Positions 17,186-24,962 of a stretch of 64,000 nt of DNA are shown here, one piece after another. Origin of the DNA: Paeniglutamicibacter antarcticus_C (GTDB taxonomy: Bacteria > Actinomycetota > Actinomycetes > Actinomycetales > Micrococcaceae); contig NZ_BAABLK010000091.1 of NCBI RefSeq assembly GCF_039544305.1, positions 26,494-90,493 on the forward strand, read 5' to 3'. Each line of letters opens with the position of its first letter. Position 1 is the stretch's first letter. The translations under genes were made by a program, and so were the position numbers. The notes beneath the pieces are model-generated. The model was given only the letters and a program-made list of their open reading frames with translations. It was not told the origin of the DNA and did not search any database.

Positions 17186-17857
17186 CTAGGCGTCCTTGAT
17201 CTGCTGGCGAGATTCGCCACCTGCAGGCTCAAAGCCGGCAGCCTTTGCTGATTCAATGCTGTTGAACCAGAACTCGGCGACTGTCTGGTCGTACCAGGTC
17301 GAACCCGGTACGTGATACTTGTTGGCCTTGGCGTTCCCCTTGATGATGAAGCCCTCAGGAGCGTCTTCGCCTTCAACGGCCTTGACGGCGCCTTCGACTT
17401 CGGTCTTCTCGGCGGCCGGAGCGGCAGCCTTCTTGGCCGGAGCCTTCTTGGCGGCAGGAGCAACCGGGGCCGCGGCAGCGGCCTTCGGGGCGTTGACGTC
17501 AGCAGGCAGTGCGTTCTTGGCAACGGCAACCAGCGCGACGAATGCGTTGGCATCCGAAATGGCCAGCTCCGCCAGCATGCGGCGGTCAACCTCGACAGAG
17601 GCAGCCTTCAGGCCCTGGATCAGGCGGTTGTAGGTCATGCCGTTGGCCCTGGCTGCAGCGTTGATGCGCTGGATCCACAGGCGACGGAAGTTGCCCTTGC
17701 GCTTGCGGCGGTCACCGTAGCTGTAGACGTACGAGTGGAGCAGCTGCTCCTTGGCCTTGCGGTACAAGCGCGAGCGCTGACCGCGGTAGCCCTTGGCGCG
17801 TTCAAGAATGACGCGACGCTTCTTATGGGCGTTGACTGCCCGCTTCACACGTGCCAC
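17186..17857 (-). CDS. rplT: 50S ribosomal protein L20 with long C-terminal extension
   Basis: Residues 1-118 are ordinary L20 (MARVKRAVNAHKKRR, GYRGQRSRLYRKAKEQ, GDFRRLWI-like FRRLWIQRINAAARANGMTY), which binds 23S rRNA early in large-subunit assembly. The protein is 223 residues, about 100 longer than usual. The extra part is an Ala/Pro/Lys linker (about 125-160) and then FIIKGNAKANKYHVPGS, WYDQT and EFWFNSIESAKAAGF, which matches the small sunset-type domain found on other proteins. Start is GTG with AAAGGAG seven bases upstream. Last gene of infC-rpmI-rplT. Confidence 0.96.
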   Translation of the reverse strand: MARVKRAVNAHKKRRVILERAKGYRGQRSRLYRKAKEQLLHSYVYSYGDRRKRKGNFRRLWIQRINAAARANGMTYNRLIQGLKAASVEVDRRMLAELAISDANAFVALVAVAKNALPADVNAPKAAAAAPVAPAAKKAPAKKAAAPAAEKTEVEGAVKAVEGEDAPEGFIIKGNAKANKYHVPGSTWYDQTVAEFWFNSIESAKAAGFEPAGGESRQQIKDA

Positions 17858-17962
17858 GTGTGTACTCCTTTGTTTCTGTCTCGCCTAGCCGCAACATGGC
17901 GGGCTGGCGAAAATCTTTATGTGGTCGGAAGCCCGAGCGCGGGTTTCCAGGACGGACTGGTG

Positions 17963-18157
17963 TTAGAGACCGAGCATCCGCTTGATGGTCTTGACGTCCG
18001 CCTTGGCGACCATCTGGTCAGAAGCCAGGCGACGGGTAAGTCGTGAGGACTTGTGCTCCAGGTAGTGACGGCGGTTGGCCTGCTGGCGCATGATCTTGCC
18101 GCTACCAGTGAGCTTGAAGCGCTTCTTGGCGCCACTATGGGTCTTGAACTTCGGCAT
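17963..18157 (-). CDS. rpmI: 50S ribosomal protein L35
   Basis: A 64-residue basic ribosomal protein: MPKFKTHSGAKKRFKLTGSG, RHYLEHKS and a C-terminal KRMLGL are diagnostic. It sits between infC and rplT in the standard order. AAGGAG lies 10 bases before the ATG. The longer frame upstream of this start is not coding; it overlaps the end of infC out of frame. Confidence 0.97.
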   Translation of the reverse strand: MPKFKTHSGAKKRFKLTGSGKIMRQQANRRHYLEHKSSRLTRRLASDQMVAKADVKTIKRMLGL

Positions 18158-18281
18158 ATCCGCCGTTCTCCTTACTTGCTCCCGGGGACCTGTCGGGCCG
18201 GGGGTTCTTGCGAACTCCCGCGTTTGGGGGAATCCGTGGTTCTGGTGTTGCTCTTGCGAGCGTGCCCTGCTCGGGGGGACC

Positions 18282-19277
18282 TTACTTGGTCGTCCCGGGC
18301 TTGGCTGCGCGGGTTGCGGGCTTGGGGCCCGGCTTGCCCGCTGGTTTTGGTGCCATGGCCGTTGGCTTCGGAATCGCCATCGGCTTGGGTGCTGGAACCG
18401 GCTTGGCTGCAACGACCGGCTTGGCGGCCGGAGCCGGGGTCGTTGCCGGCTTGCTGGCTGCCGGACGCACGGGCGCCTTGGCAACTGCAGGTCGGCTCGG
18501 AGCCTCGCGGGCCGGTGCTGCCTTGACGGGGGCCTTGGCCACTGGAGGGACTACCTTGGGTGCTGCTGCTGCGGCGGCCTCTTCGGCTGCTGCTTCCGCA
18601 CGCACCTTGGCAAGCTTTTCCATGATGTCGGATTCGATGACATCGGCGACGGAGCCGCCTACCTCGCCCTGGGGCTCGGAGGTATCGATCTTCGCCTTGG
18701 GGTTGGCTGCCTTGGCCTTGTCCGCATCGCGCTGTTCCACGCGGCGGGCTTCGGCCTTGGCCTCCGCCTTGTTCTTCAGCGGGCCGACAACCATGACCAT
18801 GTTGCGGCCATCGATGCGGGGACTTGACTCCACCGCGCCGACTTCGGCAACCGCCTCGGCAAACTTGTTCAGCAGGCGAATGCCCATTTCGGGACGCTGC
18901 TGTTCACGGCCGCGGAACTGGATCATGGCCTTGACCTTGTCACCGGCTCCGAGGAAGCGAAGGGCGTGCCCGACCTTGGTCTCGTAGTCGTGCGTGTCGA
19001 TCTTCAGACGGAAGCGAACTTCCTTCAGGATCGTGTTGGTCTGGTTCTTGCGAGTTTCGCGAGCCTTGACGGCAGCCTCGTACTTGTACTTCCCGAAGTC
19101 CATCAACTTGCAAACGGGAGGTTTCGCGGTAGGCGCCACCTCCACGAGATCAAGGTCGGACTCGACGGCAAGACGAAGAGCATCCTCAATACGGACAATG
19201 CCAACCTGTTCACCGGCAGGGCCGACAAGCCGCACCTCTGGGACGCGGATTCGATCATTAATGCGTGGATCGCTGAT
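18282..19277 (-). CDS. infC: translation initiation factor IF-3 (ATC start, long tail)
   Basis: IF-3 binds the 30S subunit and checks start-codon pairing. The N domain begins SDPRINDRIRVPEVRLVG, a linker follows, and the C domain holds EVRFRLKID and MIQFRGREQQRPEMG. No ATG, GTG or TTG precedes the conserved region at a useful distance. An AGGAG (19284-19288) lies exactly six bases before an ATC codon at 19277-19275, which matches where homologues begin, so ATC is taken as the start. From about residue 195 a 135-residue Ala/Pro/Lys-rich tail follows the conserved C domain. Confidence 0.93.
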   Translation of the reverse strand: MSDPRINDRIRVPEVRLVGPAGEQVGIVRIEDALRLAVESDLDLVEVAPTAKPPVCKLMDFGKYKYEAAVKARETRKNQTNTILKEVRFRLKIDTHDYETKVGHALRFLGAGDKVKAMIQFRGREQQRPEMGIRLLNKFAEAVAEVGAVESSPRIDGRNMVMVVGPLKNKAEAKAEARRVEQRDADKAKAANPKAKIDTSEPQGEVGGSVADVIESDIMEKLAKVRAEAAAEEAAAAAAPKVVPPVAKAPVKAAPAREAPSRPAVAKAPVRPAASKPATTPAPAAKPVVAAKPVPAPKPMAIPKPTAMAPKPAGKPGPKPATRAAKPGTTK

Positions 19278-19283
19278 TAGTTG

Positions 19284-19288
19284 CTCCT
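19284..19288 (-). promoter_or_regulatory. infC: ribosome binding site fixing the infC ATC start
   Basis: AGGAG on the minus strand, six bases before the ATC codon. Rare AUU/AUC starts on infC are the known basis of IF-3 autocontrol in other bacteria. Confidence 0.7.
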
Positions 19289-19562
19289 GAGTAGTTCGTA
19301 GTTTCAGGCCCCCGCAACAAAAGGAAAGGCCCTCGGCTGCTGGTGCAGGCGAAGGCCACAAACTCGATTGATGAAGTATCATCTAGCCAACCAATCCCGC
19401 GGGAAAGTTTGGCGCCGAATCTACCCGGCCGCCTGAATCGGCTGCTGCGGGTGGGAGTGGCCTCCACTTGCGTACTGATCCCATGCATGCCTGGTCGCTT
19501 CACCCTTTCGGACGTCACGGCCAAATACACGGATTCAGTCGGTCTATGGAAAGCTTAGCAGT

Positions 19563-19928
19563 ATGAGCACCCCTGAAACCAATCCGGACTCCAACAACGC
19601 CACCAACGAAATTCGCGACATAGCCGAAGTGGCCGCCGTTGAAATCATCACCACCGCCGCCGTGCACCTCATGAGCGCCGCCGCAGTCAAATGCGGTCTG
19701 GCCGAGGGCCCGGACGCCGAGGAACTCAAGGACCTTGACGAGGCGCGCAAGCTTATTACCGCTTTGGCCGGCTTGGTCACCTCAGCTGCCCCGGAAATCG
19801 GTTCACAGCACGCTGGCCCGTTGCGCGATGGCTTGCGCTCGCTGCAGCTGGCTTTCCGCGAGGCCTCGGCCTACCCGGACGAGCCGGGCAAGGGCCCGGG
19901 CGAAAAGCTCACGGGGCCGGTGAACTAG
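19563..19928 (+). CDS. DUF1844 domain protein
   Basis: A 121-residue acidic soluble protein. Residues about 15-105 form the DUF1844 helical domain: IRDIAEVAAVEIITTAAVHLMSAAAVKCGLAE, then DLDEARKLITALAGLV. The gene is divergent from infC, a placement kept in many actinobacteria. Function is not known. A hairpin terminator follows at 20001-20033. Confidence 0.9.
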   Translation: MSTPETNPDSNNATNEIRDIAEVAAVEIITTAAVHLMSAAAVKCGLAEGPDAEELKDLDEARKLITALAGLVTSAAPEIGSQHAGPLRDGLRSLQLAFREASAYPDEPGKGPGEKLTGPVN

Positions 19929-20000
19929 CACCCGCGGTTTCCACCGGAGAGCGCAACGCCAAAGGCCGGTCGCGGCCGAGAGAAATCACATAGCCAGAAA

Positions 20001-20033
20001 CAGTAATGCCCCGCCACCGGTGGGGCATTACTG
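20001..20033. terminator. bidirectional terminator
   Basis: CAGTAATGCCCC (20001-20012) pairs perfectly with GGGGCATTACTG (20022-20033). It separates the convergent DUF1844 and MFS genes. Confidence 0.85.
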
Positions 20034-20058
20034 CATTCGCGGACCTTTGCCCTCGTGA

Positions 20059-21414
20059 TCAGTCCTCGGCAAGAAGCGTGCGCACACGGCTGCGCGCTCG
20101 CCCACGGGCCCGCCGGCGACGGAGCTGCTGGGCGCCCAGGGCCACGGCACAAATGACGGCGCCGATCACGCCGACCGTGATGAATCCGGCGTTGGCACCG
20201 AACCCGTCCACTGTGGCGCCGGTAATCGGGGAACCCAACGCGGTGCCGCCGGTCAGCGCCGAACCGTACCATCCCATGGCCTCTCCCCGTCGCTTCTCCG
20301 CCACCAAGTCCGTCAGCCACTCCGAGGCAGCGGAGAGCACCGGGGCGCAGAGCATCCCGGAGGGGATCGAAAGCAGCGCCAAGGACCAGGTGTCCGTGGC
20401 AAAGGCCATCGGGATGGTCAGCACCGCCATGGCCAGCAACAACACGATGGGTGAAACACGCCGGCTCAGGCTGCCGTAAACCAGTCCCCCAAGCAGTGAG
20501 GCCCCGCACCAAAAAAGGAACACGATGCCAAGCTGTCCCTCGGACTGGTGCTCCTCAAGCAGCGAAAGGATCCCGACCTCCGTTCCCGAGAGCACCAGGC
20601 CTGCGCCCGATGAGGCGATGAACACGGCAATGACCGAGGCACTGATCCAGCCGAACTTGTCCCGGAAGTCCTCCCCGTGCGCCGCGATCCGCGCCCGCGT
20701 CGACTTGGCGCCGGCAAGGATCAGTTCGCCCTCGACACTGGCCAGGCCTCCTGGACTCGCGGCAATCAGCGAGGCCTCGGCGCCAAGGCGCTCCTCATGG
20801 GGATTCGGCTTCTGCGCTACGGCCCCGGGCTGGTCCGAGCGCGTGGGTGGATTCAGGATCATCAGTGCCAGCCCGCTCAGCGAGGCGGCCGCCGCGATCC
20901 CGATCATGCCGATGGTGGTGTCCAATGAAGTGGCAACGATGCCTGCACTTGCGGGCCCGACGATGAAGACCAATTCGGTGGCCATCGCATCCAGCGCGAA
21001 CGCCGATCGCCGGTTGTCCCCCGTGGTCATCACTCCCAGGGAGGTACGCACCACGGAGAAGACGGGAACCGAGAAAAGCCCTCCAAGGAACACCAGGGGC
21101 AAAATCCAGGTGAAGGACACCTGCGGGACAATGCTCCATACCACCGCCTCGGCGATGACCGAGGGGATCAACGCACGGCGAAGGCCGTAGATGTCCACGA
21201 TGTGCCCACGCCAAGGAGCACCCAGCGCGATGCCGATGGTCATCAAGGCGACAACAAGTCCTGCCGAACCCCAGTCTTGGCCCAGGTCGTTGACCAGGTG
21301 AAGCAGCAGGAGCATTCCGACCGCGGAGTGCGGAAGCCGGGCCACCATGCCGATCAGCAGCAGGGGCGCTACCCCGCGTTGCTTCAGAAGTTGGCCATAG
21401 CGACCGAACTTCAT
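20059..21414 (-). CDS. MFS transporter
   Basis: A 451-residue 12-helix major facilitator protein, probably a drug or metabolite exporter. The loop between helices 2 and 3 carries APWRGHIVDIYGLRRAL, a G-x3-D-x2-G-R-R-type motif A. The central cytoplasmic loop (about residues 195-255) is long and charged, and the C-terminal tail is Arg-rich. The ATG overlaps the stop of the SseB gene (ATGA), so the two are co-expressed. Confidence 0.88.
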   Translation of the reverse strand: MKFGRYGQLLKQRGVAPLLLIGMVARLPHSAVGMLLLLHLVNDLGQDWGSAGLVVALMTIGIALGAPWRGHIVDIYGLRRALIPSVIAEAVVWSIVPQVSFTWILPLVFLGGLFSVPVFSVVRTSLGVMTTGDNRRSAFALDAMATELVFIVGPASAGIVATSLDTTIGMIGIAAAASLSGLALMILNPPTRSDQPGAVAQKPNPHEERLGAEASLIAASPGGLASVEGELILAGAKSTRARIAAHGEDFRDKFGWISASVIAVFIASSGAGLVLSGTEVGILSLLEEHQSEGQLGIVFLFWCGASLLGGLVYGSLSRRVSPIVLLLAMAVLTIPMAFATDTWSLALLSIPSGMLCAPVLSAASEWLTDLVAEKRRGEAMGWYGSALTGGTALGSPITGATVDGFGANAGFITVGVIGAVICAVALGAQQLRRRRARGRARSRVRTLLAED

Positions 21415-22325
21415 GAGGGCATGCCGGAACCGGATTCAGGATTGGACTTCAGCGCGACCTCGAGCGAGTCGACGTTTTGCACGAATTCTTCGATGGCGGA
21501 GAGCTTGGCATGGATCCGGGCGACGCATTCGCGGGCCTCGGCTTCCTCGATGCCAAGGGCGAAGGTGAACTCGAGACGCAGTTCCGGGCCCGGGCCCCCG
21601 CCGAGCACGGCGGTGCCCTCGGCCGTGCGCGTGGCCACCCCGTGGCCGGGTTCCATATGGATCGAGGCTAGAGCGTCCTCGCTCAACGCCTGCTCGGCCA
21701 CCACGGCGGCAAGGTCCTCGTTGAGGTAGCTGGGGATCCATTCGCGTTGCTGGGCCAGTGCCCACAGGCCCGGTCGGCGCAAAACAAAAGTGAAGTCGGC
21801 GCCCGGGTCCAGCACCAACAGATCTGCTTCCTCGCTGACGGCGGAAAGCGCGGCGCGCGGCGCGTATACGGCCACTGGCCTGGCCTCGGAGTGCCAGGCC
21901 TGCAGGTTGTCCACGCTGCTGAAGATGGGCAAGGCGGTCCGTCCGTCCGGTGCGGTGAGCGTCACCAGCGACATGTCTGCTTCCTTGTCCTCGGTGACGC
22001 CGTGTTCACCCAGGCCGCCTTCGGCCAATTGGGCAACCACTGCGATGTAGACGCGTGTTTCGGCCAGTGCTGCCTGGACCAGCTGTTCGCTGCCCGTACC
22101 CGATTTCAGGGCTTCGAGGGCGGATTCGAGTTTCGCGTCGATCAGCCCGTCGTCGTTGTCGAAGTTGTGCAACGGGTTGCCTTCACCGCTAAGGTCCCGT
22201 CCGTCCCAGCTTTGGCCCGCGGAATCAGTTCTGCCGCCGGCGCGTGAAAGGGCCGCGGCGATATGTCCGGGCAGGTGTCGTTCGGATTCCTGGTTAAGGG
22301 GGGAAGAAGGAGAATTCGCGCTCAT
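21411..22325 (-). CDS. SseB family protein
   Basis: A 304-residue protein with an SseB N-terminal type domain around residues 80-190 (VYIAVVAQL, SLVTLTAPDGRTALPIFSSVDNLQAWH, VLDPGADFTFVLRRPGLWAL). A second half (205-300) may be the SseB C-terminal domain. SseB proteins are widespread and poorly understood. A TAGCAT box six bases before the ATG points to leaderless expression. It is followed directly by the overlapping MFS gene. Confidence 0.82.
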   Translation of the reverse strand: MSANSPSSPLNQESERHLPGHIAAALSRAGGRTDSAGQSWDGRDLSGEGNPLHNFDNDDGLIDAKLESALEALKSGTGSEQLVQAALAETRVYIAVVAQLAEGGLGEHGVTEDKEADMSLVTLTAPDGRTALPIFSSVDNLQAWHSEARPVAVYAPRAALSAVSEEADLLVLDPGADFTFVLRRPGLWALAQQREWIPSYLNEDLAAVVAEQALSEDALASIHMEPGHGVATRTAEGTAVLGGGPGPELRLEFTFALGIEEAEARECVARIHAKLSAIEEFVQNVDSLEVALKSNPESGSGMPS

Positions 22326-22331
22326 GTGTTC

Positions 22332-22337
22332 ATGCTA
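22332..22337 (-). promoter_or_regulatory. -10 box of a leaderless promoter
   Basis: TAGCAT on the minus strand, six bases before the SseB-family ATG. A GC hairpin (CCCGGGG-AGTA-CCCCGGG, 22400-22417) lies farther upstream in the same gap. Confidence 0.55.
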
Positions 22338-22540
22338 TCTCGCGCCAAGTCCGCGGGCCGATCCCCCGGCGGGCATTGCCGGTGTCCGGCCCCATGTGTC
22401 CCGGGGAGTACCCCGGGGATCGGGTAAATTACCTAGTGTGGCTAAGCTCGCCCTAGGTGCGCTTCGTTCGCGGTTGGCTGCTCCTGGGCCCGTGGCCCGT
22501 GGCCCGGAACATCGTTCTTGGGCATCTTGCAGAACGGAAG

Positions 22541-22585
22541 CAAGACTTCAGGCAGGGTCGCGGTGCGGTCCTGCCTGAAGTCTTG
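22541..22585 (-). terminator. terminator of the his operon
   Basis: A 16-bp perfect stem pairs CAAGACTTCAGGCAGG (22541-22556) with CCTGCCTGAAGTCTTG (22570-22585). It lies 38 bases behind hisA. Confidence 0.85.
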
Positions 22586-22623
22586 GTGACTATTGGCTGC
22601 CCGGGAGGCAGTTGGTCTTCGTC

Positions 22624-23367
22624 TTATCGACGGCCTGCAACATCAAGGGCTTCGCCCATGGTGAACTTTCCTGCGTACAGGGCCTTGCCAACGATTGCAC
22701 CCTCGACGCCGTTGGGGACCAGTTCACGCAAGACGCGCAGGTCCTCAAGGCTTGAGATTCCGCCGGATGCGATCACTGGCTTGGAGGTGCGCTTGCACAT
22801 CTCGGCCAGCAGTTCGACGTTGGGTCCGCGCAGTGTTCCGTCCTTGGTCACGTCCGTGACCACGTAGCGCGCGCAGCCGGCCTCTTCGAGCCGCGCCAGG
22901 ACTTCCCAGATGTCCCCGCCTTCCTTGGTCCAGCCGCGGCCAGAGAGCGTGGTGCCGCGCACGTCGAGGCCCACTGCGATCTTGTCCCCGTGACGGGCGA
23001 TGGCACGGGCGGTCCACTCGGGGTTTTCCAGGGCTGCGGTCCCCAGGTTCACTCGGGTCGCCCCGAACTCGAGGGCGCGCTCGAGGGATTCATCGTCGCG
23101 GATGCCGCCGGAGAGCTCAACCTTGATGCTCAGTTCCTTGGCGATGCGTCCGAGGATCTCGGTGTTGTGGCCACGGCCAAAGGCAGCATCGAGGTCAACC
23201 AGGTGCACCCATTCGGCACCGGCGTTCTGCCACGACAGGGCCGCCTCGAGCGGATCTCCGTATCCGGTTTCGCTTCCGGCCTCGCCCTGGACCAGGCGCA
23301 CGGCTTCGCCGTCGGCCACATCAACGGCGGGCAGCAATTCCAGGATGCTGTTTTTGTTCTCTGTCAT
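22624..23367 (-). CDS. hisA: PriA/HisA phosphoribosyl isomerase
   Basis: A 247-residue (beta-alpha)8 barrel that isomerises ProFAR in histidine synthesis. Actinobacterial members (PriA) often also serve as TrpF in tryptophan synthesis. The first strand has LLPAVDVADGEAVRLVQG with the catalytic Asp, strand 5 has VGLDVRG, and the second Asp is in YVVTDVTKDGTLRGPN; SGGIRD and ASGGISS bind phosphate. Last gene of the operon, 64 bases after a small membrane ORF; hisF does not follow. Confidence 0.95.
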   Translation of the reverse strand: MTENKNSILELLPAVDVADGEAVRLVQGEAGSETGYGDPLEAALSWQNAGAEWVHLVDLDAAFGRGHNTEILGRIAKELSIKVELSGGIRDDESLERALEFGATRVNLGTAALENPEWTARAIARHGDKIAVGLDVRGTTLSGRGWTKEGGDIWEVLARLEEAGCARYVVTDVTKDGTLRGPNVELLAEMCKRTSKPVIASGGISSLEDLRVLRELVPNGVEGAIVGKALYAGKFTMGEALDVAGRR

Positions 23368-23431
23368 GATCGATCCTTAGGTTCTGTGTCGGCGCTCGGC
23401 TGGGCAGCAAAACATGCCCGCCGGCCTGTGG

Positions 23432-23581
23432 TTAAAGCGTGAGGACGTAGGCTCCGAAGAGCGCCACACCTGCTAGCGCCCATGCGGTGATGATCCAGGA
23501 GATGTGTGCGCGTTGCTGGCGCATGGACAGCGCCCCGCCGCCCAGGATACCGGCGACGCCCATGAGAATGACTGACCACAT
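23432..23581 (-). CDS. small membrane protein in the his operon
   Basis: A 49-residue ORF starting ATG (MWSVILMGVAGILGGGALSM) and ending TAA. It has two hydrophobic segments, about residues 3-18 and 28-48, split by a polar RQQRAH loop, so it should be a two-helix membrane protein. It starts three bases after the hisH stop and sits ahead of hisA on the same strand. Other frames of this stretch have no such pattern. No function can be given. Confidence 0.7.
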   Translation of the reverse strand: MWSVILMGVAGILGGGALSMRQQRAHISWIITAWALAGVALFGAYVLTL

Positions 23582-23584
23582 GAT

Positions 23585-24220
23585 CTAGAGGGTCTCCAAC
23601 CAGTTGCGCAGCAAGCGAGCACCCGCATCCCCGGACTTCTCCGGGTGGAACTGCAGGGCGCACAGCGGACCGTTTTCGATGCCCGCGATGAAAGGGACCC
23701 CGTGCTCGGCCCAAGTGACCTGTGGCGGGGTCATCTTCGGTTGGGCGACCTCGAAGTTCCATTCCTGTACGGCGTAGGAATGCACGAAGTAGAAGCGTTC
23801 GTTCTCGATCCCGGCAAAAAGCTTGCTTCCTTCGGGCGGTGTGACGGTGTTCCACCCCATATGCGGGATGACAGGGGCCTTGAGCAACTCCACGGTGCCA
23901 GGCCATTCGCCCAGTCCCGGGGTGCGTATCCCGTGTTCCACTCCTTCATCGAAAAAGACCTGGTGTCCGACACAAACACCGAGGACCGGTCGGCCCCCAG
24001 CGATTCGGCGTCCGATCCAACGTATCGCCCCGACGTCCTTGAGCGCCTGCATGACCGCGGCGAACGCGCCCACCCCGGGAACAAAGAGCCCGTCGCATTC
24101 GGCGATGTCCTCGGGCTTGGCCGAGAGCTTTACCTGTGCACCGGCGGCTTCGAGGGCTCTGACCGCGGATCGGACATTGCCCGATCCGTAGTCCAGGACC
24201 GTGACGGTCTTCGCTGCCAT
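23585..24220 (-). CDS. hisH: imidazole glycerol phosphate synthase glutaminase subunit
   Basis: A 211-residue class I glutamine amidotransferase that feeds ammonia to HisF. The oxyanion loop FVPGVGAFAAVMQAL, nucleophile Cys in GVCVGHQVFFDEG, and the His-Glu pair in ALQFHPEKSGDAG are intact. The start (MAAKTVTVLDYGSGN) follows the hisB stop with no gap. Its partner hisF is not in the window. Confidence 0.96.
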   Translation of the reverse strand: MAAKTVTVLDYGSGNVRSAVRALEAAGAQVKLSAKPEDIAECDGLFVPGVGAFAAVMQALKDVGAIRWIGRRIAGGRPVLGVCVGHQVFFDEGVEHGIRTPGLGEWPGTVELLKAPVIPHMGWNTVTPPEGSKLFAGIENERFYFVHSYAVQEWNFEVAQPKMTPPQVTWAEHGVPFIAGIENGPLCALQFHPEKSGDAGARLLRNWLETL

Positions 24221-24841
24221 CTACAGCGCGCCCTTGGTGGAAGGAATGGCATCGCCGATGCGCGGGTCCGGTTCCACTGCCTGGCGCAACGCCCGGGCAA
24301 GGGCCTTGAACTGGGCCTCGACGATGTGGTGCGGGTCGCGGCCGGCGATCACTGTCATGTGCAGGCAGATCTGTGCGTGAAGAGTCAGCGATTCAAAGAT
24401 GTGGCGGGTCAGCGAACCGGTGAAGTGTCCGCCGATGAGGTGGTACTCCTGACCTGCGGGTTCCCCGCCGTGCACCAGGTAGGGCCGGCCGGAGATATCA
24501 ACGACGGCGTTGGCCAGCGCTTCGTCCAGCGGGACGGTGGCTTCGCCGAAGCGGCGGATCCCGGCTTTGTTGCCCAGTGCTGTGCGCAGCACCTCGCCAA
24601 TGGTGATGGCTACGTCTTCGACGGTGTGGTGGGCGTCGATGTGGACGTCGCCGGTAGCACGCACGGTGAGGTCGATCAGCGAGTGCTTCGACAGCGCGGT
24701 CAGCATGTGGTCGTAGAACGGGACGCTGGTGCTGATTTCGGAGCGGCCGGTGCCGTCCAGATCGAGTTCGACAAAGACGGAGGACTCGCTGGTGACGCGT
24801 TCGAGGCGAGCGCGACGACCCGTGAGTAGTTCGGCAGACAT
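24221..24841 (-). CDS. hisB: imidazoleglycerol-phosphate dehydratase
   Basis: A 206-residue manganese enzyme for the sixth step of histidine synthesis. Twin metal motifs HIDAHHTVEDVAI and GRDPHHIVEAQFKALARALR are present, with FYDHMLTALSKHS and GHFTGSL. The N-terminus has two ATGs; the second, at 24841, is six bases after AAAGGA and is preferred (MSAELLTGRR). Monofunctional, without the phosphatase domain of the enteric enzyme. It follows hisC after 121 bases. Confidence 0.96.
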   Translation of the reverse strand: MSAELLTGRRARLERVTSESSVFVELDLDGTGRSEISTSVPFYDHMLTALSKHSLIDLTVRATGDVHIDAHHTVEDVAITIGEVLRTALGNKAGIRRFGEATVPLDEALANAVVDISGRPYLVHGGEPAGQEYHLIGGHFTGSLTRHIFESLTLHAQICLHMTVIAGRDPHHIVEAQFKALARALRQAVEPDPRIGDAIPSTKGAL

Positions 24842-24962
24842 GCACATTCCTTTGGATCAGGCGTTGAGAGTGGGGATGGCGGACAGTGACTGCGATGGGT
24901 CCCGGGTTCTGGAGGTGGAATCCTCCGTGCCGGCGGTTAGCGCCACTGTGTCAAGTTTAGCC

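Noticed and set aside
22400..22417. GC hairpin CCCGGGG-AGTA-CCCCGGG as a terminator
   Set aside because: It is upstream of the SseB-family promoter and away from any gene end; the long stem at 22541-22585 already ends the his operon. Its role is unclear.
24859..24962. Possible attenuator between hisC and hisB
   Set aside because: There is a short GGAGG/CCTCC pairing, but no His-rich leader peptide and no alternative stems that I can support.
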